Shown here: piece after piece, positions 1 to 8,524 of the stretch
How the letters are laid out: each line of letters starts with the position of its first letter
Position numbering within the stretch: the first letter of the stretch is position 1
Source of the DNA: CAZMZW01 sp963802275
Lineage (GTDB): Bacteria > Chloroflexota > Anaerolineae > Anaerolineales > Anaerolineaceae
Direction: 5' to 3'
NCBI GenBank assembly: GCA_963802275.1
Contig: CAWDIB010000004.1
Location: 124,001-188,000 of the forward strand
DNA: 64,000 nucleotides
The notes under the pieces: model-generated
The model's input: only the letters and a program-made list of their open reading frames with translations
What the model was told of the DNA's origin: nothing
The model's database searches: none
Position numbers and translations under genes: made by a program

Positions 1-150
1 GCCGGGATTAATTGGATAAATATCGCCCTTGTATCCATCCTTGATTAAATTGTTTACCACCGTATGCCCGATTTTACCGGGTTTTGCAGATGCCCCAATA
101 ACCGCAACCGATTTGGGTTTCAATAATGCATTCAAGATTTCGATGTCCAC
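1..150 (-). CDS. Acyl-CoA synthetase (NDP-forming), N-terminal fragment
   Basis: The gene runs off the left edge and only the first 50 codons are visible. They read as a CoA-binding Rossmann domain: KPKSVAVIGAS followed by GKIGHTVVNNL and GDIYPINP, the typical opening of the alpha subunit or alpha domain of ADP-forming acetate/acyl-CoA ligases (ATP from acetyl-CoA in fermenting anaerobes). The start is GTG at 150, chosen because a GGAGG ribosome site lies 7 bases upstream. The rest of the protein, including the catalytic His domain, is outside the window, so fusion state and substrate cannot be judged. It is divergent from the glycerate kinase gene across a 143-base spacer. Confidence 0.8.
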   Translation of the reverse strand, partial: MDIEILNALLKPKSVAVIGASAKPGKIGHTVVNNLIKDGYKGDIYPINPG

Positions 151-293
151 GAAATATCCTCCAATAGTTGATAGGTTTTGATAGTTCTTGTAAAACCTTT
201 AAATTATTTATTTCCCCAAGAATCTAATTCTCGAGGTCACAAGTTATAATTTTACTATTCTTTTGCATAAATTCATTCCAATTAATAAACAGT

Positions 294-1664
294 ATGACTA
301 ATTTTAAGGTTCATGGTATCACCAAGCGGGAAATCACTGATATTGAGAAAATTAAAAAGATTCTAAATTCAACATTACAAGCTGTTAATCCAGATAAGAT
401 AATTAATAGTTCGATCCGGCTTCAAAATAAATTATTATTCATCAAAGAATACTCCCTTAATTTATCAATTTTTCAAAATATTTATCTCATAGGCATCGGA
501 AAAGCATCCCAGTCAATGGCAACAAGTGCCATGCAACTCCTTGGCAATCTAATCCATTCAGGCGTAGTGATTACCAAAGCTGAAGATAAATTCCAGACTG
601 AAAAAATATCAACAAAAATTAAGACAATTCAAGGCAGTCATCCAATACCGAATGAAAGAAGTATATTTGCCGCAGAAGAAATCATTCGATTTTCAAAGAG
701 ACTGACAGCAAATGATTTGGTTATCTGTTTGATATCCGGAGGTGGCTCAGCCCTCGTCACCAAACCAGCGGAAAGGGTGAGTTTAAATGCGATACAAAAT
801 TTGACCTCACAACTATTGCGTTGCGGCGCATCAATTAATGAGATCAATACCATTCGTAAACATATGGACGTAATAAAGGGAGGCGGTTTATTATCTTTTT
901 TATATCCAGCCCAAGTGGTAACGCTGATTTTGTCAGATGTGATGGGAGATGATCTTTCAATGATCGCGTCAGGGCCAACAGCACCTGATCCTACAACTTA
1001 CCAGGATGCAATGGATATCTTAATTAAATATTCGATAACCAAGAGCATCGACGAGAGTATTCTTGATCATTTGACATCCGGCATCAAAGGAATCATTCCT
1101 GAAACATTAAAAGAAAACGACCCAAGATTTACCCAAGTTAAGAACATTATCATAGGAAATAACCATACCGCAATATTGGCTGCTAAAGAAACGGCTTGTG
1201 GGCTTGGTTATAACTGCCAAATAATCACTCAACCTTTTATCGGTAACACTTATGATGTTGGAAAAGAAATTACGAAAATCATAAAAGCGAGTTTAATAAA
1301 TCGCAAAATTACAAAAATACCTCTCTGTATAATCGGCGGTGGAGAATCTACAGTGGACGTCAAGGGCAGGGGGCTGGGAGGCAGGAATCAGGAAGTCGCC
1401 TTGTATAGTGCGGTTCAGATAGATGGTATTGAAGATGTTTGTGTGGCCACCCTTGCGACGGATGGCGAAGATGGACCGACCGATGCAGCCGGGGCAATCA
1501 TCACGGGAAAAACTGTAAAATCAGCCAAAACGCTAGGAATGGATGCAACCAGATATTTGAGTAATAATGATAGCTATAATTTCTTCGTCAAGGTTGGCGG
1601 GTTGATCAAAACAGGTTCAACCGGCACAAATGTTAACGATCTTAATATCATATTTATTTCTTGA
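294..1664 (+). CDS. Glycerate 2-kinase (MOFRL family)
   Basis: The 456-residue protein matches class II glycerate kinases (DUF4147 plus MOFRL domains), which phosphorylate D-glycerate to 2-phosphoglycerate in the cytoplasm. Visible marks are GIGKAS in the N-terminal domain (about residue 65), the glycine-rich SGGGSAL nucleotide loop (about 150), SDVMGDD and SGPTAPDP in the middle, and in the C-terminal MOFRL domain GGGEST, GRGLGGRNQE and TDGEDGPTDAAGA. Length is normal for the family. A TATAAT hexamer at 245-250 may be a -10 box, but no good -35 box was seen. It is convergent with the threonine dehydrogenase gene, the two stop codons being 4 bases apart. The family assignment is firm; the physiological pathway is not shown by the context. 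Confidence 0.9.
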   Translation: MTNFKVHGITKREITDIEKIKKILNSTLQAVNPDKIINSSIRLQNKLLFIKEYSLNLSIFQNIYLIGIGKASQSMATSAMQLLGNLIHSGVVITKAEDKFQTEKISTKIKTIQGSHPIPNERSIFAAEEIIRFSKRLTANDLVICLISGGGSALVTKPAERVSLNAIQNLTSQLLRCGASINEINTIRKHMDVIKGGGLLSFLYPAQVVTLILSDVMGDDLSMIASGPTAPDPTTYQDAMDILIKYSITKSIDESILDHLTSGIKGIIPETLKENDPRFTQVKNIIIGNNHTAILAAKETACGLGYNCQIITQPFIGNTYDVGKEITKIIKASLINRKITKIPLCIIGGGESTVDVKGRGLGGRNQEVALYSAVQIDGIEDVCVATLATDGEDGPTDAAGAIITGKTVKSAKTLGMDATRYLSNNDSYNFFVKVGGLIKTGSTGTNVNDLNIIFIS

Positions 1665-1668
1665 TTAT

Positions 1669-2697
1669 TCAGCATTGTTTTTCCGAATACCTCTTTTCGA
1701 TAGCCGGTAGAAGGTAATCATTAAATGATCTTTGAAAATCCAAATCCGGTTTCCAATCCCAATCATTTCGAGCAGGTTCGTCATTCACATCCTCTGGCCA
1801 GCTATCCACAATATTTTGCCGGCTCTCAATGACTTGAAAATCAATTTCTGCATCGGCATACCCTTTGATTACCATGTCTTTGATTTCACTTGCCGAGGGG
1901 CTAAAACTGGTTACGTTATAAACCAATTGGGATAATTTATCTTTATTTGCCTGCTCAAGCAAGAGTAAAGCATGAACTGCATCAGGCATGGCCATAAAAG
2001 GTATCCTGGAATCAGGACGAACAAAACAATAATAATGCTTCTTTTGTGCGGCATTATGCAGCATTTCAGGACCATAATCACTGGTTCCACCGGTTGGAAC
2101 GGTATCCGCACTGATTATCCCAGGGAAACGAATGCAGCGAAAGTCAATATTATTTCTGGGGCGATCCTTGGATAGCTGGTGATAGTGAAGCGCATAATAT
2201 CGGCCAAGGTGCTCGCAATACAGCTTGTTAATTCCGTACATGGTGATTGGTTGGCAAAATTCATTTTCTCTAATCTTGCCTTTCTCTTTTTTAATCTTGA
2301 GATCGGGAATCCCATAGACAGCAATGGAAGATGGATAAATGAATTTAACTGGAACTCCCTGCCATTGTGAAAGATTAAATGCCAGGAGTAAAAGATTAAG
2401 GGTTCCTTCAACATTAATTTGATGTGCAATTTCAGGGCTGAATTCCGCCTTCGTGGATAAAATGGATGCCAGGTGATAAATTGTGGTGATTTCATATTCC
2501 GAGGCAAGTCTGCCCAGCAAGTTTTTATCCAAGATATCTCCCTGGATAAACCGTTCGCAACATCCGACCAGACAATCATCAAGCGGTTTTAAGTCAAGAG
2601 CAACAATCTGACGATTGCCCATTTCATTAAGTCTGTTAATCAAACCATGTCCAATTTCTCCATTGGCGCCTGTGATCAGCACAACCTCATTTCGCAT
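1669..2697 (-). CDS. L-threonine 3-dehydrogenase, SDR/epimerase-like type
   Basis: A 342-residue NAD-dependent enzyme of the extended short-chain dehydrogenase fold. It has the TGANGEIG dinucleotide-binding loop at the N-terminus, YPSSIAVYG with the catalytic serine, and YGINK with the catalytic Tyr and Lys. The C-terminal half carries GGTSDYGPEM, IPFMAMPDA and DSWPEDV, which distinguish the GalE-like threonine dehydrogenases from true UDP-glucose epimerases. It oxidises threonine to 2-amino-3-ketobutyrate, a route to glycine that would feed the glycine cleavage genes found 23 kb away. The ATG at 2697 is preferred over a TTG 18 bases upstream because GGAGGA lies 4 bases before it and downstream of the TTG. 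A terminator separates it from secF. Confidence 0.9.
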   Translation of the reverse strand: MRNEVVLITGANGEIGHGLINRLNEMGNRQIVALDLKPLDDCLVGCCERFIQGDILDKNLLGRLASEYEITTIYHLASILSTKAEFSPEIAHQINVEGTLNLLLLAFNLSQWQGVPVKFIYPSSIAVYGIPDLKIKKEKGKIRENEFCQPITMYGINKLYCEHLGRYYALHYHQLSKDRPRNNIDFRCIRFPGIISADTVPTGGTSDYGPEMLHNAAQKKHYYCFVRPDSRIPFMAMPDAVHALLLLEQANKDKLSQLVYNVTSFSPSASEIKDMVIKGYADAEIDFQVIESRQNIVDSWPEDVNDEPARNDWDWKPDLDFQRSFNDYLLPAIEKRYSEKQC

Positions 2698-2732
2698 TTT
2701 TCCTCCTAAACTCAAACAGAGTGAATAAAAAA

Positions 2733-2756
2733 GGTTCTGATCATTTCATCAGAACC
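2733..2756 (-). terminator. Rho-independent terminator after secDF
   Basis: A perfect 9-bp stem (GGTTCTGAT with ATCAGAACC) and a 6-base loop, flanked by a run of A on one side and T on the other, so it could act on either strand. It lies 9 bases beyond the secF stop and before the threonine dehydrogenase gene, so its main role is to end secDF transcription. Confidence 0.85.
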
Positions 2757-2764
2757 TTTTCGTA

Positions 2765-3697
2765 TTATGCTTGGGACGGCTTGCTCTTTCTGAACCAAGT
2801 CTTCCATTCCTTGTTCTCCCATACCACCAAAATGGGAGCAGCAATAAATATTGAAGAATATGTACCGCTTAAAAGACCCACCAAAAGGATGATTGAGAAC
2901 TCCCGCAAGGTGACTCCACCAAATAAAGCGAGTGCCAATAAAAGGTATTCCACTGTCATCAACTGGGTGTTGATTGAACGCTGCAAAGACTGAATAATGG
3001 AGTGATTGACCAACTTTTCGAATGGAATATTTCTAAGAATTGGAGAATTCTCACGTATGCGGTCGAACACGACAATTTTATCCTGGGTAGAGAATCCAAT
3101 GACTGTCAGCAATGCGGTTAGAAACAAAGAATCCATCTGCCAGCCAAAGAATTTACTACCAATCGCGCCCACACTGATCACAATAAGAATATCATGCAGC
3201 ATGGCAATGATTGCGCAGACTCCATAGCGGAATGCATGAGGAATTCCACGAAAAGCAAAGGTAATGTAAATAATCACCGCCAGGGCTGCAACTGCCACTG
3301 CCAACATGGCCCGACTGGCGACCGACTGGCTGATGGCAGGGCTTACCGTGTCAAACCTTCTTTCAACAAGACCAGAGTCATAATCTTTCTTGAGCGACTC
3401 GATGATTTGAAAGTATTTATCCTGATCCAGGGTGGTCGAGCGAATCAGAAAGATCGTATTTTCGGAGGATTGGCTTTGCTGAACCTGTGAATCTGTAATC
3501 CCTAGTGAATTGTAAAGCCCGATGATTTTATCTGTGCCTGGCGTTTTTGCAGTAGCCATGGATATTTCAACAATTGATCCGCCTTTGAAATCAATTGACA
3601 GTGGCAGCCCTTCCATGGCAATGATGGCCATGCCAGGGATTATCATTAGCAACGATAGGGTGAAAAACAAGTAACGTCTACTTAATAAATTGAGCAT
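2765..3697 (-). CDS. secF: Protein translocase subunit SecF
   Basis: A 310-residue inner-membrane protein that works with SecD to use the proton motive force to complete Sec-dependent export. It begins with a short cytoplasmic stretch and a first membrane helix, then the periplasmic P4 domain with the family signature DFKGGSIVEI. Five hydrophobic segments follow from about residue 125 onwards, with IGFSTQDKIVVFDRIRE in the cytoplasmic loop and RSINTQLMT, the SecF version of the SecD/SecF hallmark. Length is normal. It lies 15 bases downstream of secD and is certainly co-transcribed with it. A strong terminator follows the stop codon. Confidence 0.95.
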   Translation of the reverse strand: MLNLLSRRYLFFTLSLLMIIPGMAIIAMEGLPLSIDFKGGSIVEISMATAKTPGTDKIIGLYNSLGITDSQVQQSQSSENTIFLIRSTTLDQDKYFQIIESLKKDYDSGLVERRFDTVSPAISQSVASRAMLAVAVAALAVIIYITFAFRGIPHAFRYGVCAIIAMLHDILIVISVGAIGSKFFGWQMDSLFLTALLTVIGFSTQDKIVVFDRIRENSPILRNIPFEKLVNHSIIQSLQRSINTQLMTVEYLLLALALFGGVTLREFSIILLVGLLSGTYSSIFIAAPILVVWENKEWKTWFRKSKPSQA

Positions 3698-3712
3698 TTC
3701 TGAATCCTGTTT

Positions 3713-5122
3713 TTATAATCCAAACCAGGTCATTCTATTGGCGTTTTCCATTTTACTAATAGCAATACCCAATAGAGTCCGGGTTACAAATAGAGCTGTG
3801 AACAAGCTGACGCCAACACCTATAAAGAGTGTGAGAGCAAATCCTTTTACGATGGTTGCCCCAAATGTAGAGCCGAACCAGAACAAAATGGCGGAAGTGA
3901 TGATTGTGGCAAGGTTGGAATCGCGAATGGATGGCCATGCCCGATTCCAGCCCAACTCCACGGCCTGGGTAAGAGTCCTGTTTTTTCTGAGCTCCTCTTT
4001 GAAACGTTCAAACTGAAGAATATTTGCATCCAGTGCGCTTCCAACACTTAATAAGAATCCTGCAATACCCGGGAGCGTCATCGTAACAGGTAATAAGAGA
4101 TAGATTGCATAGGTAATTAAACCGAAGACGGAGATGGCAATTACAGCAATCACACCTGGAAGACGATAATAGATGATCATGAAGAGACTGACGATCAAAA
4201 ATCCGATTGCTGCAGCCAATAGACTTTTATTCAGGGAATCCTGGCCAAGGGTGGGACCTACCACACGGCTCTCCGCAATGTCCAGCGCCACGGGCAGACT
4301 TCCGTAGTGCAAAATAACTTTTAAATCATTAGCTTCTTCAAGGGTGAACACATTCGGATATGAACCGCTGATGACTCCTTCGCCATTCGGAATTTGAGAG
4401 CGGACAGTGGGTGATGAAATCATCTTTTTATCCAGCACGATGGCAACCATTTTGCCGATGTTATTTTTTGTAAATTCACTGAAAATTTTTGCCCCCTCAT
4501 CATTCAGTGCAAAACGTATGGCATAACCATCCTGGGGTGAATTGGGGGGTTCCACTGAAACAGTTTTGATGGATGCACCTGTCAATATAGTGTGATAAAC
4601 CTTCTCTTGTGGCTGATTGGTAGCCAATGCAGGGAGTTCACTGGGCAAAATTGCAGGGGTTGGTGAGACCAAAGTGGATGTGGCAGCAGTTGAAGTATTT
4701 TCTAAATGATCTGTTTTAATTATCGTTTCCGGCGGAATGACATCGGTTCCAACATCAACCCATTCCAAGAGACCAGTCTGTTTGATCACCCGAATAACTT
4801 CTTCGGTGTTTGTCAAACCAGGGAATTCGCCCAAAATGTAATTATCACCGGCAACTTGAAAGATCACCTCGCTGACCCCATATCCGTTCGCGCGGCCTTC
4901 CAGAATTTTTGCAGTCTCTTGCAGAAGCTGTGTGTCTATATTGAATCCAGCTGGTGCTTGCAAAATTACCTGCATACCCCCGCGAAGATCAAGACCCAAA
5001 ACAGGGTCGAGATCCCGTTTCAATAAGGTTTTTTTTAAATCTTTCGCAAGGGGGAAATCAATAAAAACGACTAATACCACCAAGACAAGAATGAGCAGTA
5101 AATTAATTGTCCTTCGACTCAT
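3713..5122 (-). CDS. secD: Protein translocase subunit SecD
   Basis: A membrane protein of 469 residues from the chosen ATG at 5122. It has an N-terminal helix, the D1 signature GLDLRGGMQVIL and a long periplasmic P1 region. This region carries a Ser/Thr/Pro-rich linker (about residues 155-185), GYAIRFALNDEGAKIF and ISGSYPNVFTLEEAN. The C-terminal membrane block has GSALDANILQFERFKEE and WNRAWPSIRDSNLATIITS. A TTG at 5146 would add 8 residues, but the GGAGG ribosome site lies between the two candidates, so the ATG is preferred even though its spacing (12 bases) is long. It heads the secDF operon. The leader holds a 9-bp palindrome and a TATAAT-like box. Confidence 0.93.
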   Translation of the reverse strand: MSRRTINLLLILVLVVLVVFIDFPLAKDLKKTLLKRDLDPVLGLDLRGGMQVILQAPAGFNIDTQLLQETAKILEGRANGYGVSEVIFQVAGDNYILGEFPGLTNTEEVIRVIKQTGLLEWVDVGTDVIPPETIIKTDHLENTSTAATSTLVSPTPAILPSELPALATNQPQEKVYHTILTGASIKTVSVEPPNSPQDGYAIRFALNDEGAKIFSEFTKNNIGKMVAIVLDKKMISSPTVRSQIPNGEGVISGSYPNVFTLEEANDLKVILHYGSLPVALDIAESRVVGPTLGQDSLNKSLLAAAIGFLIVSLFMIIYYRLPGVIAVIAISVFGLITYAIYLLLPVTMTLPGIAGFLLSVGSALDANILQFERFKEELRKNRTLTQAVELGWNRAWPSIRDSNLATIITSAILFWFGSTFGATIVKGFALTLFIGVGVSLFTALFVTRTLLGIAISKMENANRMTWFGL

Positions 5123-5151
5123 TGGTTTTGAAAACCTCCAATACAAATGAA

Positions 5152-5186
5152 TGCCAGCATAATGCTGGCAGCAGAAAGATATTATA
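5152..5186 (-). promoter_or_regulatory. secDF leader: palindrome and -10-like box
   Basis: Reading toward secD, a TATAAT hexamer (5186-5181) is followed by a near-perfect palindrome with 9-bp arms and a one-base centre (5170-5152; arms TGCCAGCAT and ATGCTGGCA). The palindrome sits between the likely transcription start and the ribosome site, where an operator or an RNA hairpin could control secDF. No convincing -35 box was found at 16-18 bases. Confidence 0.45.
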
Positions 5187-5226
5187 CCCTTCTTAAGGAA
5201 GGCTGCATATGTTTCCCATATCTACT

Positions 5227-5940
5227 TTATCTGGAAATGGAAAATGGGATATTGACAGATAACCTGCGGATATTATCTTTTTGGGTATGGGAAATTTGCA
5301 GAACGACAACACTTAAATCAACCTTTGGCTGATCAAGTTCCAATCGGATTGCTTGATTTAATAATGAATCCGAAATCCATGATGGCGACGGGTGCTCAAT
5401 TTCCAATAAGGATGAGATGGAAGCGGGTAGATCAACTCTTTGGTTATTCTCTTCACCTGCTGTCATCATTCCTTTAGATGGAGCAATGATTGTCAATCCT
5501 GGTTCAATTGATGTCTCTGTGATGGAAGGACGTACATCCAACCCTGTTCCAATCAAGGTATATTCAGTGGTCATTTTTTCAACCACTTCATTTCGACAAA
5601 TATATATAGGAGCGGGACTATTGCAGGAAAAAACCAGTGTATCAGTTTGCAAATCCACAGAAATGATTGTCAAGGCAGCAAGCGATTGCCCATTGTATTG
5701 GGTAAAAAGTGCATCCGAAGCGGCCCGGGCAGCCGCGCCATCCCGGACTCCATCTGCAATAAAAGAAATCACCTTTTTTACGACTGAATATGAGACCATT
5801 TTTGAACAGCGGCCATTTTGAAAACCGCTAGCCAATGCCAGTGAAAGACCCCCATTTGGTCTTTCAATCACCTCTATCGTATCCCCGCTGCCGTCTAAAT
5901 TATATTGATTTATTTTGGATGCTGAAAATTTTATTTCCAT
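5227..5940 (-). CDS. SpoIIE/PP2C-like phosphatase domain protein
   Basis: A 237-residue stand-alone PPM-type phosphatase domain resembling RsbU/SpoIIE phosphatases, which dephosphorylate anti-sigma antagonists or other phosphoproteins. Recognisable blocks are GSGDTIEVIERP (residues 17-28), the RDGAAARAASDAL helix and the NSPAPIY strand typical of SpoIIE-like domains. The usual metal-binding Asp-Gly of the second block is replaced by ALASG (Ser at residue 38), and the terminal Asp-Asp motif reads VDLS, so one metal site may be lost. It has no sensor or membrane domain. It is transcribed toward secD but separated from it by the secD promoter region, and divergent from rpmF. Confidence 0.65.
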   Translation of the reverse strand: MEIKFSASKINQYNLDGSGDTIEVIERPNGGLSLALASGFQNGRCSKMVSYSVVKKVISFIADGVRDGAAARAASDALFTQYNGQSLAALTIISVDLQTDTLVFSCNSPAPIYICRNEVVEKMTTEYTLIGTGLDVRPSITETSIEPGLTIIAPSKGMMTAGEENNQRVDLPASISSLLEIEHPSPSWISDSLLNQAIRLELDQPKVDLSVVVLQISHTQKDNIRRLSVNIPFSISR

Positions 5941-5979
5941 AAAATCATTTTACATTAAAATATCTCTTAAAGTGCACGC

Positions 5980-6009
5980 TTGACAATATTTCAAACAGAG
6001 ATATATAAT
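5980..6009 (+). promoter_or_regulatory. Sigma-70-type promoter of rpmF
   Basis: Consensus TTGACA (5980-5985) and TATAAT (6004-6009) with an 18-base spacer, about 40 bases upstream of the rpmF ATG. On the opposite strand TTGTCA (5986-5981) overlaps the same bases and could be the -35 box of the divergent PP2C gene, with TATTTT 18 bases further on. Confidence 0.75.
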
Positions 6010-6050
6010 CATGCGTCTTAATTAATTGTTGACCATGGAGTATTAGAAAG

Positions 6051-6245
6051 ATGACCCCGTTACCGAAAAGAAAATTATCCAAAGGACGGCGTGACCGCAG
6101 ACGTTCTCAAGATGCATTGGTAGCAAAGAACCTTGTGACTTGCAGCAATTGCGGTGAGATGAGGTTGCCCCACACCGTCTGTCCCAAGTGCGGCTTTTAC
6201 AAGGGTAGGGAAGTGGTTACCCTTGAGAAGGAAACGAGCAAATAA
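6051..6245 (+). CDS. rpmF: 50S ribosomal protein L32
   Basis: A 64-residue basic protein of the large ribosomal subunit. The N-terminus is the conserved Lys/Arg-rich PLPKRKLSKGRRDRRRS segment. A four-cysteine zinc ribbon follows (C31, C34, C44, C47; CSNCGE and CPKCGFY). It is a single-gene transcript between a consensus promoter and a strong terminator. It is convergent with hflX, whose stop codon lies inside that terminator. Confidence 0.97.
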   Translation: MTPLPKRKLSKGRRDRRRSQDALVAKNLVTCSNCGEMRLPHTVCPKCGFYKGREVVTLEKETSK

Positions 6246-6251
6246 GAAAAA

Positions 6252-6283
6252 ATGAGCTGAGAAGAAATCAGCTCATTTTTTTT
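6252..6283. terminator. Bidirectional terminator shared by rpmF and hflX
   Basis: A perfect 9-bp stem (ATGAGCTGA with TCAGCTCAT), a 7-base loop and an 8-base T run on the plus strand, with A bases on the other side. It starts 6 bases after the rpmF stop. The hflX stop codon (6275-6273) is part of the stem when read on the minus strand. Confidence 0.92.
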
Positions 6284-7595
6284 GTGAAAAAGGCAAATAA
6301 TCTGCAATTAACCGACCAGGTAAAGAACCTTTTATGCTCACTTCAGATACGCCTTGTTCTATCTTATCAATACGACCGCTTCGATGAAAAAGTGAAATCA
6401 GATTTCCCTGTTTGTAAGGCAACCTTACTTGAATAGAGACATAATTCTCAAACAATTCTTTTTCAATTGTCTTTAAAAGTAAATCAATTCCATTTCCGTT
6501 CAATGCAGAAATACGGATTGCGTTTCCCCATTCGGGAAATATTTGAAGTGTAGTGGTTAAGTTAGGAGGACAATCACTTTTATTTAAAACAGTTAGAAAA
6601 GGTATTTCCCCACACTCTATTTCCTCTAGTGTCTTCTGAACCGATTTCCACTGAGCCAAAGCAGCAGGATGAGAGATATCCACGACGTGAAGAAGGAGAT
6701 CTGCTTCGGAAATTTCTTCCAAAGTGGCTCTAAATGATGCAACCAATTGGGTGGGGAGTTTTTGAATGAATCCAACCGTATCTGTAACCAGGACTTGATT
6801 GCCATTGCCGATGGATAAGCGCCGCGTGGTTGGATCCAAAGTGGCAAATAATTTATCAGCCACTTCTACATTTGAGTGCGTCAACCGATTCAGTAAGGTG
6901 GACTTTCCCGCATTTGTATATCCCACCAGTGTAATGATGGGCAAATGCGTTTTTTTTCGCATGTTTCGGTATTGTTTACGGTGACTCCTGACTTTTTCAA
7001 GTTCATCTTTAAGAAAAGAAATTCTGGTTCGAATTTGTCGGCGGTCCACTTCCAATTGAGTTTCACCGGGGCCTCTCAATCCCACTCCGCCGATACTTCC
7101 TGTCCTACCGGCTCCACCACCTGCCTGCCGGGCCAGATGAGTCCATGCACGCGTCAGGCGCGGGTATAAATATTCATATTGAGCCAATTCCACTTGCAGT
7201 TTTCCCTCCGAAGTTTTTGCATGCTGGGCAAAAATGTCCAATATAAGTGAGGTTCGGTCAAGTACTCTTAAACTCTTGCCAAGGTTTTGTTCCAATTCTC
7301 TTAAGTGTCTTGGCGATAACTCATCGTCGAAGATCACGAATTGCGAATTGGATTCTGATGCCAAGATCCTGATCTCTTCCACTTTCCCCGTACCAATGAG
7401 CGTTGCAGGATTGGGGCGATCCAACCTCTGGTAAGCTTGCCCGACAACTTCCAAACCAGCTGTACCGGCCAGCAGAGACAATTCCTTAAGCGAATCGCTA
7501 ATTGAAAGCAGCCCGGGTTGATTGAAAAATTCCACACCAACCAAGAAAGCTTTTTCCTTAGGAGCCTGAGTTGGAAAGGTCCTGTTTCTTTTCAA
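6273..7595 (-). CDS. hflX: GTPase HflX
   Basis: A 440-residue ribosome-associated GTPase that splits or rescues stalled 70S ribosomes under stress. The N-terminal HflX domain contains RPNPATLIGTGKVEEI and the Gly-rich linker GGVGLRGPGETQLEVDRR (about residues 165-182). The G domain has GYTNAGKST (G1), DTVGF (G3) and NKSD (G4). The start is a TTG at 7595 with AAAAGGA a few bases upstream. It lies 32 bases downstream of the M28 peptidase gene and probably forms an operon trmFO - M28 peptidase - hflX. The 3' end of the gene overlaps the terminator. Confidence 0.95.
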   Translation of the reverse strand: MKRNRTFPTQAPKEKAFLVGVEFFNQPGLLSISDSLKELSLLAGTAGLEVVGQAYQRLDRPNPATLIGTGKVEEIRILASESNSQFVIFDDELSPRHLRELEQNLGKSLRVLDRTSLILDIFAQHAKTSEGKLQVELAQYEYLYPRLTRAWTHLARQAGGGAGRTGSIGGVGLRGPGETQLEVDRRQIRTRISFLKDELEKVRSHRKQYRNMRKKTHLPIITLVGYTNAGKSTLLNRLTHSNVEVADKLFATLDPTTRRLSIGNGNQVLVTDTVGFIQKLPTQLVASFRATLEEISEADLLLHVVDISHPAALAQWKSVQKTLEEIECGEIPFLTVLNKSDCPPNLTTTLQIFPEWGNAIRISALNGNGIDLLLKTIEKELFENYVSIQVRLPYKQGNLISLFHRSGRIDKIEQGVSEVSIKGSLPGRLIADYLPFSQKK

Positions 7596-7627
7596 TTTTT
7601 ATTAGTCCTTTTAATAGAATGATTTGG

Positions 7628-8413
7628 TCATTGGGATCTCAGCCATTCAATAAGCAGGTTGCCTATTTTTTCCAGACTGTCTGTCGAAATTTTATCCAAT
7701 GTGTCATTCACAGTGTGCCAATAAGGATAATCCAAATCAATTAGAAGTACAGATGGGATACCCAAATCTACAAATGGTTTATGGTCATCAATGATGGAAT
7801 ATTTGATATCGTAAATAAAATTATTTCCATATCCTAGGCGAGAAGCTGTTTGCCATATCTGGTCTTGAAGCACGGGATGTGAAAAACCTTCCTGATAGAT
7901 CACCAGGTCAGCATCACCAATCATGTCAATAACAATGACTGCTTTTGGCAAGATTTCAAGCGACCTGGCAAAAAATGTGGAACCTTGAATCCATTCCCAC
8001 CCCTCGATATCCCCCTGATCCTCGCCATCAAAAAAAACCAACCAATAGGAATTATTTTCATCATTGTTCTTACTGATCATTTTCGCGATTTCTAAAAGTA
8101 CGGCTACACCGGAAGCACCATCATTTGCCCCTGGAACTGCCTTACTTTGGTTGTTCAAATCCAAATCACGATCAGCAAATCGTCTCGTGTCAAAATGTGT
8201 TCCGATGATTATTGGTTTTCTCGAATCATCAATTTTTGCGATGACGTTCGTCAATAGGGTATTTTTATATTCAAAGTGCTGCAATTCAACTTTCCAACCG
8301 AGATTTGATAACTGGTCTTTCATCCATTTGATTTGAAGTTGATGCCCAGGACTACCAGGATATCTGGGGCCAAAGGATAATTGTGTTTTGATTGAGTCAA
8401 ATGCAGATTGCAC
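7628..8413 (-). CDS. M28-family zinc peptidase, probable lipoprotein with disrupted leader
   Basis: A zinc aminopeptidase or glutaminyl-cyclase-like protein of 261 residues counted from the GTG at 8413. Candidate metal ligands are visible in GTHFDTR, GANDGASGV, FFDGEDQG and the C-terminal YWHTVNDT. The reading frame stays open upstream to 8506 and spells RKILIYFLYIGFLVSCSNHS, a textbook lipoprotein signal with lipobox LVSC, but that stretch has no ATG, GTG or TTG. An ATG at 8510 (ATG-AAA-TTA) enters it only if one base is removed before 8500. Either the sequence has a one-base error, the gene is frameshifted, or an unusual start codon is used. Without the leader, a GTG start would give a cytoplasmic enzyme and has no clear ribosome site. 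Confidence 0.75.
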   Translation of the reverse strand: MQSAFDSIKTQLSFGPRYPGSPGHQLQIKWMKDQLSNLGWKVELQHFEYKNTLLTNVIAKIDDSRKPIIIGTHFDTRRFADRDLDLNNQSKAVPGANDGASGVAVLLEIAKMISKNNDENNSYWLVFFDGEDQGDIEGWEWIQGSTFFARSLEILPKAVIVIDMIGDADLVIYQEGFSHPVLQDQIWQTASRLGYGNNFIYDIKYSIIDDHKPFVDLGIPSVLLIDLDYPYWHTVNDTLDKISTDSLEKIGNLLIEWLRSQ

Positions 8414-8524
8414 ATTAAACTTCTCTATACTTTGGGTGATGGAATGATTGGAACAAGATACGAGAAAACCAATATATAGAAAATATATAAGGATTTTTCT
8501 ATAATTTCATTTTTACAAAAAGAT

